Assembly (NCBI RefSeq): GCF_040581485.1
Contig: NC_090128.1
Coordinates: 39,028,931 to 39,092,930, forward strand
Length of the DNA stretch: 64,000 nt
Direction of reading: 5' to 3'
From: Linepithema humile
Lineage: Eukaryota; Arthropoda; Insecta; Hymenoptera; Formicidae
Shown here: piece after piece, positions 11,476-22,866 of the stretch
Layout: each line of letters begins with the position of its first letter
How positions within the stretch are numbered: position 1 is the first letter of the stretch
Made by a program: the position numbers and the translations under genes
The notes under the pieces: generated by a model
Told to the model about the DNA's origin: nothing
The model's input: the letters and a program-made list of their open reading frames with translations, nothing else
The model's database searches: none

Positions 11476-12369
11476 TATAGACGTCTAATAGAAATTTCGA
11501 ATCTCCATGATGGACATCTAGTGGATATCCATTAGAGCTTTTTGTTCCGTGTGGTCAGTGACAAAAGACAAAAGACGGATGTGCGACATTAATGACCCTG
11601 GAGATATTAATAATAATGACTGCTGCTATTATTTAATATTCACTCATTTACGTAAATTATGATATTCTTGGTAGCAAAGTTTAAAGTATAAATTATTAAT
11701 CTAGAACAGGGCTGACGAAATGTGGCTCGCGAACCGACCCCTACTTCGGACGCTTCTCCCTCCAACGCGTCAGCCGGCAGAACCGACCGACGTCTGTCAG
11801 GACCGTAGATAGCCCATTGTGCAAGATTGCAGGGCCATCGTAAATTTTTGGAAATTTCGATGTTTAACGACGTAGTGAATGTATCGTGAATAAAATAAGG
11901 AATGAAAATATTAATGTGACAAATGGATGCGCTTAGTATTGCTAATAAGTTATTCAATGTCAATATTAATTTGCGTTGAAGCGAGACGAAGTTGATGTTC
12001 TAACTGTTAGAACGCAATCTCGCACGATGGGCTATCTACGGTCCTGACAGACGTCGGTCGGTTCTGCCGGCTGACGCGTTGGAGGGAGAAGCGTCCGAAG
12101 TAGGGGTCGGCTCGCGAGCCACATTTCGTCAGCCCTGTTCTAGATTAATAATTTATACTTTGAACTTTGCTACCAAGAATATCATAATTTACGTAAATGA
12201 GTGAATATTAAATAATAGCAGCAGTCATTATTATTAATATCTCCAGGGTCATTAATGTCGCACATCCGTCTTTTGTCTTTTGTCACTGACCACACGGAAC
12301 AAAAAGCTCTAATGGATATCCACTAGATGTCCATCATGGAGATTCGAAATTTCTATTAGATGTCTATGT
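11476..12369. mobile_element. Foldback element about 890 bp, hAT-like inner ends
   Basis: The left arm (11476-11830) returns inverted at 12018-12369 with about 190 bases between. Inside, a second symmetrical pair CAGGGCTGACGAAATGTGGC (from 11708) and its complement (to about 12142) looks like a hAT terminus, so this is either a MITE inside a larger palindrome or one element with subterminal repeats. The sequence flanking the inner pair is itself palindromic (TCTAGA), so target duplications cannot be read. No coding capacity. Confidence 0.75.
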
Positions 12370-13036
12370 AATCTCCTATCAAGAGACACGGTAGTGTCTC
12401 GCGCCAAGTTCACGCGCAGCGCAAGACCGACCGTGTATCTTTACGCGAGCACATGAGCTGATAGGAGTCGAGATTTTCATATCTCAATAATGCGTGGACC
12501 GATCGAATTTATAATAGGCTCAATCGATAGAGCACATGCGATTTACATAATAAAAGTATCTTTACTTTTTTTGTACATGCTTTCTAAAAAAATATATTAA
12601 TTGCCAAAGTTTGCCAAAGTCGAAATATGCCGAAATCTATGTAAGTCTTGGTCGTCGTCGTCGTCGTCTGTTCGTCATCCTTCTCTAATATATAAGTTTT
12701 TCCTTTGTCAACTAGAAGCATCAAAATGCGACATGGTTGTCCTTTTCTACATCCCGTGAAATGTCGATTCCCGCATAAGAGCGTCTTTTTTCTTTCCTTT
12801 CTTTTTCTAAAAGATGTCTGTCCTTTTCCAACATGGCGGCGCTCAGACCTGTCAGCTCGCAGCTTTGATGATACTAATCACATTGATATAATTAATATCG
12901 GTCGTAAAATGTATATGTAACGTGTTGTGGAGACGAATAGAGATAGTGTATATCAAAATAATAGTATTCTTTATAAAAAAAATTTTCTCGTCTTGAAGTG
13001 CAGAAGTGTAGCAACACACATGCTGACACACTCTTA
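12370..13036. other. Unique spacer with a possible promoter-like patch
   Basis: Non-repetitive sequence with a (GTC)n run at about 12651-12667 and AACATGGCGGCGCTC near 12829, which resembles a YY1-type element over a short ATG (stop after 11 codons). A hairpin-like GAGACACGGTAGTGTCTC lies near 12383. It could be a dead or distant 5' end. No exon chain follows because the next palindrome begins at 13037. Confidence 0.3.
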
Positions 13037-14921
13037 AAGGGAACGTTCACAAGTGTCCCCTCCCGATTTGATTCTCCTTGAAATATGTTGTAAAACATAC
13101 AATTTGAGAAGACACGTATTTTTTTATAGTGGCCCTAACTCAAATTTAAAGGGTGAAACACCCTTTTGAAAAAAACGAGTTTTTTTTTGTGTGTAACTAT
13201 CGCCAAAACCGTAGGAGATATAAAAAAATGTTTCAAGTAGAAGTTGTATGGCTTGTAATGGGCTTTATAACTGTGTAGTTGGATTTTCAAAAAATGTAAT
13301 TTTTTTTAATTTACTCTTACCCCTTGGTATTATTTTTTCGAATTTCAAAATTTTTGTAATGACAAAAGTTGTAGCATTTTTTACGCTGAATTCAACCATA
13401 TATGATTTTATTATGTTCCGAAATCGCATCTTTCAAAAATAAGTCATCAGTATCATATTATATGCGTCGCGCTTCATGACGCATTGTTTATACCGCACTT
13501 GTGTTGCGCAATAGTCGTTAAATAAATATAAAAATGACATGTTATCACATATTTAAGGAAGAAAAGTTAACTAAAATTGTTGCTAAAGCATCCCTTCCAC
13601 ATTACACTCTTATAGATAATCGCTGCATTTTGTATGCAGCGCGTTGTCATATACAAGTTAGCTATCAGCGCATATTACACTTTGAAGTTTTGCTTGCAGT
13701 GACCACGGGAAAATAATTTATGAAACGAAAACAGTGAATGAATCAATCTATTCAACATATATCCACCCTGACTCTACTCTCTTGGCCCGACTTGACTGAC
13801 AATGAATAAAATTCTGTACATACTCTTTTTCAATAATTTTAATATACTGCGATATATTCTACATACTATTACATTCTATTAAATTATTACGATTTTTTTA
13901 AACTATGGTATATAAAATCTTGAAATATAAAATGTATATTATAAGTATAATTATAATATATTGATACAATAAATAAGCTTTTATATATATATAAGCTTAT
14001 TTATATATATTATAATTATACTTATAATATACATTTTATATACCATAGTTTAAAAAAATCGTAGTAATTTAGTGGAATGTAATAGCATGTAGAATCACAG
14101 TATATTAAAATTATTGAAAAAGAGTAAACTGTACAGAATTTTATATTTTATTTCATTCTCAGTCAAGTCGGGCCAAGAAGGTAGAGTCAGGGTAGATATA
14201 TGTTGAATAGATTGATTCATTCACTGTTTTCGTTTCATAAATTATTTTCCCGTGGTCACTGCAAGCAAAACTTCAAAGTGTAATATGCGCTGATAGCTAA
14301 CTTGTATATGACAACGCGCTGCATACGAAATGCAGCGATTATCTATAAGAGTGTAATGTGGAAGAGATGCTTTAGCAACAATTTTAGTTAACTTTTCTTT
14401 CTCAAATATATAATAACATGTCATTTTTATATTTATTTTGCGACTATGCACAACATAAGTGCGGTATAAACAGTCATGCAGCGCGACGCATATAATGTGA
14501 TACTGATGACTCATTTTTGAAAGATGTGATTTCAAAACATAATAAAATCATATATGGTTGAATTCAACGTAAAAAATGCTACAACTTTTGTCATTACAAA
14601 AATTTTGAAATTCGAAAAAATAATAACAAGGGGTGGGGGTAAATTAAAAAAAATTTCATTTTTTGAAAATTTAATTACACAGTTATAAAGTCCATTACAA
14701 GCCATACAACTTCTATTTGAAATATTTTTTTATCTCCTACGGTTTTGGCGATAGTTACACACAAAGAAAAAAACCGTTTTTTTTTCAAAGAAGTGTTTGA
14801 TCCCTTAAATTTGAGTTAGGGCCGCTATAAAAAAATACGTGTCTCCTCAAATTGTATGTTTTACAACATATTTCAAGGAGAATCAAATCGGGGGAGGGGA
14901 CACTTGTGAACGTTCCCTTGT
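13037..14921. mobile_element. Near-perfect 1.9-kb palindrome
   Basis: Ends AAGGGAACGTTCACAAGTGT and the complement. Arms 13037-13980 and 13988-14921 meet at an AT-rich centre (AAGCTTTTATATATATATAAGCTT). Both arms contain the same 60-codon open stretch (13534-13716 plus strand, 14242-14424 minus strand), with a few substitutions between the two versions. I find no transposase motif and no convincing target duplication. It is probably a nonautonomous element; the small ORF is likely incidental. Confidence 0.8.
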
Positions 14922-15217
14922 TAGTATTCTGTAGTTAGTGGACAGAAAGTGTACTTTGTGCACATTGGTGGAATCGGCAGGTATGTAATGTTTATAGAGA
15001 AGAAATGTCTAACACTTGGATTGAAGCTGACGATACGCTAATTAAAAAAAGACAATAGCCTAGAGGTGCTAAAGATGTTTTTGTCATTCTTACAGAAATT
15101 TGATCAAAAGTAATCTGTTTTTATATATGAAAAAAACGCAATAACTTAGAAATACAGATGGTTTTTTATACCCTTTTTATGATCACTAATAATTTTCTTA
15201 TAAAACATGTTGTAAAA
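14922..15217. other. Spacer between two palindromes, nothing recognised
   Basis: AT-rich sequence with no open frame or repeat of note, separating two palindromic elements. Confidence 0.5.
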
Positions 15218-15838
15218 TATAAAAAAAAATTATTAGGTTTGTATAAATTAAGATTTCTATAATCAAAAAGAGGATCGTCGTATTGAAAATATGACGAGAG
15301 TGATGGTGGGATATTATTACCATTATTTTTACTAAAAAAAAAGAATCATATTTATTAAAATTATTTTTACTAAAAAAAAGAAATGATATCTCACAAAAAA
15401 ACCTTTTTTTTAAAAAAAGGTAAAAAAAGGGCGCCAAGTACACGCCTTGTTATATTAAAAAAAAGTTTTCCTCATAAAAAAACCTTTCCAAAAAATTGTT
15501 TTTTTTAAAAAAAGTTTTCTTCATAAAAAACCTTTTCAAAGAACTGTACTTTCAAAAATATATTATATTAAAAAAAAGTTTTTCTCACAAAAAACCTTTC
15601 CAAAAAAAGTTGTATATATCATAAAAAACTTTCCAAAAAGATTGTATTTCCAAAAATATATTATAAAAAAATCTTTTTAAAAAAATTATATATATTTATT
15701 ATAAAAAATCTTTCCAAAAAAATTGTACTTTTAAAAAAAGTTGTATATATTAAATAAAAATTTGCTACATATTCTGTCTATAAAAGAGGTGATATCAGAA
15801 AATGACGCCAAGTTTAAATAAAGAACTTTTCAAAAAAA

Positions 15839-16337
15839 TTATAGATGTATCAGGCTCTGATGATTGTTAAAATCAATAAATTTGATAGGAGCGTAAAGAG
15901 CCAACAGCCAGATATTCGTGCGAAGGTTATCGTGTATTAATTAATAACCATTGAACAATACATTAAAAAACAAACGTTTCAGCCTGTCATCAGGCCTTTA
16001 TCAAGATCAGATTGAGGTTTCAACCATCACATTATATGGTTCTAAGTTTTTTCTCCTACCTCGTTCCATCTTGTGTGGACGAGCTTTCTACTATGTTTAA
16101 CACAATTTAACGTGGTTTTAACTACTCTTCAGGTTATTATGTCAATTTTACTTCGGTTTTTGTATTTAATTTTTGCGTTGCGTATTTATTGAATTTTGTA
16201 ATAACATTGATAAAGGCCTGATGACAGGCTGAAACGTTTGTTTTTTAATGTATTGTTCAATGGTTATTAATTAATACACGATAACCTTCGCACAAATATC
16301 TGGCTGTTGGCTCTTTACGCTCCTATCAAATTTATTG
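15839..16337. mobile_element. Nested foldback element with hammerhead-like arms (possible Penelope-like remnant)
   Basis: Inserted into the left arm of the surrounding palindrome and flanked by the 12-base repeat TTTTCAAAAAAA (15827-15838, 16338-16349); the intact right arm shows the empty site once. Its arms of about 135 bases are inverted copies and hold GGCCTGATGACAGGCTGAAA. The arrangement (inverted terminal segments, ribozyme-like motif, long variable duplication) would suit a truncated Penelope-like retroelement, but no reverse transcriptase is present. Confidence 0.65.
16203..16242 (+). ncRNA. Hammerhead-like motif, degenerate core
   Basis: Reading AACA, TTGATAA, stem GGCCT/AGGC, GAAAC, GTT, TGTT. 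The outer AACA/TGTT and inner GCCT/AGGC segments can pair. Compared with the copies near 54 kb, the core CUGANGA is altered to UUGAUAA, so self-cleavage is doubtful. The inverted partner in the left arm (around 15970-16012, minus strand) lacks the outer pairing. Confidence 0.3.
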
Positions 16338-17438
16338 TTTTCAAAAAAAGTTGCATGTATATCTAATTATTTATTTAAAAATGATATTTATGTTTATATC
16401 TAGTTAATTCTTCTTAAGTATACTTTTTAAAATAATTGCATCTGTATCTAGTTATTTTTTTTATATCTGTATCTAGTTAAATAAAAAAATTTTTCAAATT
16501 TAATCAAAATAAAAAAATATTACAAAATTTCGCAAAAAACTTGGCGCTGCTATAAAATAGCCTTAAAATATTATTATACATCTTAAAATATTATAGAGCA
16601 ATGAAGGCTATTTTATAGCAGCGCCAAGTTTTTTGCGAAATTTTGTAATATTTTTTTATTTTGATTAAATTTGAAAAATTTTTTTATTTAACTAGATACA
16701 GATATAAAAAAATAACTAGATACAGATGCAATTAGTTTAAAAAGTATACTTAAGAAGAATTAACTAGATATAAACATAAATATCATTTTTAAATAAATAA
16801 TTAGATATACATGCAACTTTTTTTGAAAAGTTCTTTATTTAAACTTGGCGTCATTTTCTGATATCACCTCTTTTATAGACAGAATATGTAGCAAATTTTT
16901 ATTTAATATATACAACTTTTTTTAAAAGTACAATTTTTTTGGAAAGATTTTTTATAATAAATATATATAATTTTTTTAAAAAGATTTTTTTATAATATAT
17001 TTTTGGAAATACAATCTTTTTGGAAAGTTTTTTATGATATATACAACTTTTTTTGGAAAGGTTTTTTGTGAGAAAAACTTTTTTTTAATATAATATATTT
17101 TTGAAAGTACAGTTCTTTGAAAAGGTTTTTTATGAAGAAAACTTTTTAAAAAAAAACAATTTTTTGGAAAGATTTTTTTATGAGGAAAACTTTTTTTTAA
17201 TATAACAAGGCGTGTACTTGGCGCCCTTTTTTTACCTTTTTTAAAAAAAAAGGTTTTTTTGTGAGATATTATTTCTTTTTTTTAGTAAAAATAATTTTAA
17301 TAAATATGATTCTTTTTTTTTAGTAAAAATAATGGTAATAATATCCCACCATCACTCCCGTCATATTTTCAATACGACGATCCTCTTTTTGATTATAGAA
17401 ATCTTAATTTATACAAACCTAATAATTTTTTTTTATAT

Positions 17439-17685
17439 AACTTTAACTTTAACTTATTAACTTTTTTATTTTGAAAAACTCTTTTTCAAAATTTGTAAAT
17501 AAAGAAATTTAATGAATTTTTTAAATCGCGCGAAATAACATCTTTTGTGTAATAAACTTTGAGAGGAGTTGCGATATTCTTGTTGTAAATTTAGTTATTT
17601 TTACGCGACAAAGATGCAAACGAAGTAACGTTGCATGATATATTCAAGTCTTACATTGCGAAACGTCTCACAAGAATAAGAATTT
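17439..17685. other. AT-rich spacer before the ADAMTS-like fragment
   Basis: Low-complexity TAACTTT repeats, then unremarkable sequence. An upstream exon of the ADAMTS-like gene could lie here, but I cannot place one. Confidence 0.4.
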
Positions 17686-18400
17686 CTTCGTGGGACCTGC
17701 GTTGGATGGAATGTCTTCTTTTCAAATTAAGTACTGCAGTTTTTAATTTATTGAATTTTTTTCAAAAACTCATTGTGCACTCGGGAAAGAATGTCGCGGC
17801 AGAGAATGCGTGGCGGTTATCGAACCACCATACATTTTTTCGTATTGTGAAGACGATAATTAGAGTGAATGGAAAGAAGACTCCTGTAAAAGCGATTGCT
17901 TGACGGAATCCAAAGGCGTGATAATCAAACGACGTTTTTGCAAACATGGTACTAAGAAAACGGCTAGTTGTAATGGGCCATATTACGACGTGGTTCTTTG
18001 CAATGACTCAAGACTTTGCACTGGAACACGCAAAATAATTACCGAATATGCTACCATAAAATGCACCGAATACAACTTAAAAGTGAAAGAGGAAGGCAGC
18101 GGAGAATATTTCAACTATGATCCAGAAAATGGGCCGGGATGGAAGGTCTTTCATGATGAGACGAAACCGTGGATAGCCTGTACCGTATATTGCCGACGAA
18201 TTGTATCTGCTGCAAAAAAGCAATATGAATATGTGGCACGCCTGGAAATGCTCGATTTAGATATCGACCACGAAGTAAAAGTAAGGAGACGTAACTACAT
18301 AGATTGAAAGTGGTCACGAAAAATGTTCCGTGAAGGAGGAGGTTTGCCGAGTGGAATAACTTGCAACATTTCGTCGCCATCTTTAAATTGTCAATGACAG

Positions 18401-19038
18401 ATGAGACCACAGTGAGAGAAAAGGTTATAAGGATTAGAAAAGCATGGAACGTAAGTATGAAATTGAAATAAACAAATAAATTTTTAAAAAATAAAAAAAA
18501 TGTTACAAATTTTTAAAGAACATAAAGAATATAAAGAATATAAACTTCTTTTTTCTGATCCTTTTTTATCTCCCCTTGAATTGCAACCTTTGACACAACA
18601 GGCCATTACTTCAGAATTTATTATATCTATAATAAAAATTAAAAATATTTAAAAATAAAATGCAGTTAAATTATCTTATAAATAAAAAAATGAAAATATT
18701 AATATATTGCTAAAAATTATTTATATTAATATTTGGACATACTTAGAAAATATATCTATGCTGATTTATTAATAGATAGATAAATAGATAGATAGATTAA
18801 AAGATATTGCTTATAGCGAAATATTAATTGATTTAACATGCAACAATTTTAGGTTATAAAAATTAAAAGTTAATACTACAATAAATTCTAATTTTCTGCA
18901 AAACAATTAAAAATAAAATGTTAAATGTTAAACTACATTTACTTTAAAATTTATAATCTTGAAATATATACCTTATATAAATGTTTAATTAAAATTATTT
19001 GCATACCACGTTGCATACGAATATTTCACAAGCACAAA
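18401..19038. other. Noncoding interior of element X
   Basis: AT-rich, with a short GATA run near 18770-18800. No gene seen. Confidence 0.5.
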
Positions 19039-19415
19039 GGGCGGTATTCATAGTCCAATCTTAAATATCGTCTTAAGATTTTCTTGACTAAGATTGTCTT
19101 ATTTGTATAAGCTCAACTTAAGGTATCATGTATTCATAGTTTCAAAATGAGACAATCTTTGTAAAGAAATTGATACTTCTTTTTGCTTAAGATTTTCTTA
19201 ATGAAGTTAATGCTTAAGATAATCTTATTTAGCGTTCGACAATCTTCGGAATTTTTCTGATGTATCAGCCAATAAAATGTATGATATATTAAAAGATTCT
19301 TGTAGAAAAATTCTACAAGTTGCATGTCTATATACGTTTTATTCATGTTCCAATTTTTGTATATTGTTATGTTGTATATTATAATTTAATATTGTTTAAG
19401 TAAAAGTGAAAAATA

Positions 19416-20992
19416 ATGGCAAGTAAAAAACATTATACTGAAACGGAAAAAAAATTTTTTTTACGAATTTTAACAAAATATTCACACATTATTGAAAGAA
19501 AAAAAAGTGATGCTACAACACTAAAAGATAAAGAAGAAGCGTGGAATGAAATTTGTGATTCATATAATATGTCATCTATTATTACAAGCAAGGTAAGAAA
19601 TCTACATATTTTTTTCTAATTAGTTATATTAATTGTGTAAAATAGAAATATTAATTATATTTGAGAAAAATCTAATGTGACATTATGTGAGGTTAAGGTA
19701 ATTTTACTTAGATTATATTTTACTTCTTAATATTTAATAATTTTATAAATTACAGAGAAGTATTCAACAACTCAAAAAATTATGGAGTAATCTCAAATCA
19801 ACTCAGAGAGATGCCCTTACACATGAAAAACAAGCACGATTATTAACAGGTGGTGGTCCTGAATCTTCATCTACTGAAATTGATCCTGATATTGCTGCAA
19901 TAGCACCCAATTTGTTGACAACAGCACCGACATTATTTTCATCAAATATGTCAGATGAAATATTACAAGGTAGCTACATCTTTATTTTATTAATATAATA
20001 ATCGAAAAAATAGTAAAAGTAACGAATAATATTTTTTTAGAACGACAACAGAGAATTCTAAATGACGATTGTATTCCTGAAGAATTATTGATTGAAAATC
20101 AAGATAACGAATCTTCATTTGTTGATGATTTCGGGGAAATTATTTTCACTAATAAATCTACTGAAACACCTGATATGAAAGGTTTAATTACTAATTTCAC
20201 TGATACTTTCTATTAATATATTTGTTTGTAAATTATATTTAGTATTGAATAATGACACAATACAATTCAATATTACAGAATCAAGCAGTGAAGTCGATGA
20301 TGCTGAAAAAGCAAGTAATGCACAAGTGATAGCATTAAATCCAAAACGTGCAATATTTAACAGTAAAGGTAAATTTTATCAATGCTATTTCTACTATATT
20401 GATTACTCTATATTTATTACTATATTTATATTAATTTTATAAATATAATTTTATTAGTAATTTTTTAGAAAATAAAATCTCTGTTTATAAATCCAAAAAA
20501 AAAAAAAATAAGAGATTGTACATATATATTTATCATTATTATATAATCTTCAATACTAATATATGTATATATTTTTTTTGCCAAAAAAGAAAAAAAAAAA
20601 AAAAGTGTACCAAGAAAACGTTTAATGGAGGATATAGACATTGGTAAGATATTCGTCATATTTTTATCGTTATTTCTGTATTTCAAGTGTAATAATTGTA
20701 ATGATAAATTTTTTTTCTTTATAATGTAGTGCTTACACCAAAGAATAAACTTAAAAAATCGGGATTTGAAAATAAAGAAAATGTTGACGAGAAACAATTA
20801 AAAATGGAACGCATCAAACACATAATTGAACAGGAAGAGCAAATAGCAAATTTAAAGATACAACATCAAGAAGTAATACAAAGACTTGAAATAGATCATC
20901 TCAAAGAAAAATATGCTTTAGAAATTCGTGCGGCTACTGCTACCACTGAATTATCAGAATTATTACTTAAAGAAAAACAAAATTTAAGATAA
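19416..20992 (+). CDS. Harbinger accessory protein with Myb/SANT-like domain
   Basis: Exons 19416-19592, 19756-19969, 20041-20181, 20243-20368, 20590-20643 and 20730-20992 total 975 bases, 324 codons plus stop, all joined in frame at GT/AG sites. The N-terminus (KHYTETEKKFFLRILTKYSH, then a Trp in AWNEICDSYN and another in QQLKKLWSNL) is a Myb_DNA-bind_5-like trihelix domain as in FSBP-type proteins. A Ser/Glu-rich middle follows, then a basic patch (KKKKSVPRKRL), then a C-terminal coiled coil (MERIKHIIEQEEQIANLKI). In Harbinger elements this protein binds the ends and helps bring the transposase into the nucleus. The frame appears intact. The short fifth exon begins in an A-run and is the least certain boundary. 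Confidence 0.82.
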
Positions 20993-21448
20993 TCTTCTTT
21001 TTTTAGTTTGATAGTGAGTACTACCAAAGAATAATTTATTTTAGTTTTATTACAATGGCTGTCATTCTATTATAATAAGAATTTCTTGTTTTATGTATTA
21101 TTATTATAATAGTATTACCAAAAAATAATTTATTTTATTACTATGACTGTCGTTCTATTACAATAAGAATTTCTTTTGTTTTATGTATTACTATTATAAT
21201 AATTCAGTATTATTTTTAAAATTTAATTGAAATTATATTTACTGTTATTCATTAAAACAAAGCGTTTAGAAAAGATAAAGTATTTTATTTTATTTATAAA
21301 AGTTATAGCCAATGTACCTGTATGCTTTGTTATTATGTTATGAATAAATAAAACGTAATGGATACAATAATAATTATTTCGTACTTTTATTTTTATATTT
21401 ACTTTATACAACAATATCTTATTAATATATAGATATACATATATAATT
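20993..21448. other. AT-rich gap between the convergent genes of element Z
   Basis: Holds the 3' ends of the two genes. A diverged direct repeat is visible (around 21020-21090 and 21110-21190, sharing CCAAARAATAATTTATTTTA). No coding signal. Confidence 0.5.
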
Positions 21449-22866
21449 TTAATGAAACATACGAGCAATTAATGCTTCGCGAGTAGCAAATCCATCTAAC
21501 GTTCCATTATTAGGTTCACGTACAGGTACTTCTTCTTCATCTTCATGGAATTCATCATTATCTTCCGGTAACACATCATTAAAAATTAATGACATATTAT
21601 GTAATACAGCGCATGCTACAACAATTGTTGTAGAAGTAATTAGTTTTGTTGTTAGTCCTCGTGATAAACAGGGAAATCGTCTTTTCCATACGCCGTAAGT
21701 TCTTTCCACTATTAGTCTTGTTCTGCTCTGTATGTTATTGTAACTACAATAATAAAATAATTTATAATACACTAATTTTTTTATCCATTAATTATTAACA
21801 TTTTTTAGTTCAATTACAATTTTTTAATAGAATATAACAATTTTTCAATACAATTAATACAATTTAATTATAAATATTTTTTACTATTAAGAAATAGAGA
21901 AAGAAAATTTCAACCTTATTTCTTCATTGGTTCTAGGATTTGGTATTGGCGTCATCAAAAATGATAAACATGGATATCCTCTATCACCAACAAGTATACC
22001 ATCAAACTGATTTTCCATGTATCGTATATATAATAAAGAATTTTGAAAAATTCGACTGTCATGTGCGCTACCAGGCCACTCTGGTACAATGTCCAAAAAT
22101 TCCATTTTAGGCCCAACAACAGTCTGTATATAAATACATATGTTATTCATTAAAAAAATAGTTATTAAAAATAAACAAGAATAATAATACATACTTGCAC
22201 GTTAAGTGAAAAATATCCTTTTCTATTTCTGTAAATTTCATTTACATTTTGGATCTTGTATCCACCAATCTTATGTGAGTACAATCAATAGCTCCATCCA
22301 CACCAGGAAGACCAATAGCTCCATTCCCTTTTCCAAGATTATTAAATAACTGCCAATTTTCATTTTGTATTTCTGAATTCCGTGGCATTTTTATATATTC
22401 CTTAAGCAAGCTGGCAACTAATAAACTTACACGAAAAACTATTCTTGATGTTGTTGGTTGTGAAACAGTCATTGTATCACCGAGAAGAAGCTGAAAATAT
22501 TAAATATATATATAATTATTTTATTATTTTATTAATTATTAATAACAATAAAATGTAGAATATTAATAAATATATTCTAATTGGAAATACCTGAAAACTT
22601 GCAGTTGCGTAATATCTCAAGCATATCAACAGTTGCATTACTGGTGGAATCGGCAGACCACGATTATTAATTTTTCCTAATCCTTCTTCAATTTTTGGTA
22701 ATATACCATACAGAACAGAATCTTTATTAAATCTATAGCGTTTCTTAAATTGCAAATTATTGTAAAATTCAAAAGGGTTTTGTCCATCACGAATATATCG
22801 TTTTCGTACACGTTCCACATTTTCAAAATCATCTTCGATGTCTTCGATATCGTTAATTTCTTCCAT
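21449..22866 (-). pseudogene. Harbinger (HARBI1-like) DDE transposase, one-base frameshift
   Basis: Exons (minus strand) 22866-22591, 22490-22195, 22123-21915 and 21743-21449. Motifs: an N-terminal helical region (GLPIPPVMQLLICLRYYATA), GVDGAIDCTH (first Asp), EWPGSAHDSRIF (second Asp), GDRGYPCL, and SRTRLIVERTYGVWKRRF (Glu). The exons total 1076 bases, one short of a multiple of three. The break lies in exon 2 just after CTHIR, near 22262-22271, where the adjacent frame continues with YKIQNVNEIYRNRKGY. With one base more the protein would be about 358 residues, normal for the family. All three catalytic acids remain. This is a very recent lesion or a sequencing error. Confidence 0.82.

Larger units (their letters stand above)
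15218..17438. mobile_element. Palindromic element, 0.83-kb arms, with a later insertion in its left arm
   Basis: The left arm (15218-16563) and right arm (16605-17438) are inverted copies around a 41-base centre. The right arm is 834 bases; the left is 1346. Removing the 499-base insertion at 15839-16337 plus one 12-base flanking repeat leaves 835, which accounts for the difference. Arms are built from A/T runs with repeated CTTTCCAAAAA-like units and GGCGCCAAGT motifs. No coding capacity. Confidence 0.85.

Noticed and set aside
14940..15000. Coding-like CACATTGGTGGAATCGGCAGG, resembling a conserved gene start
   Set aside because: No open frame of useful length around it and no splice chain.
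17631..17903. 90-codon plus-strand ORF before the ADAMTS-like fragment
   Set aside because: The real coding frame is another one, showing ADAMTS-type Cys motifs; this ORF crosses introns.
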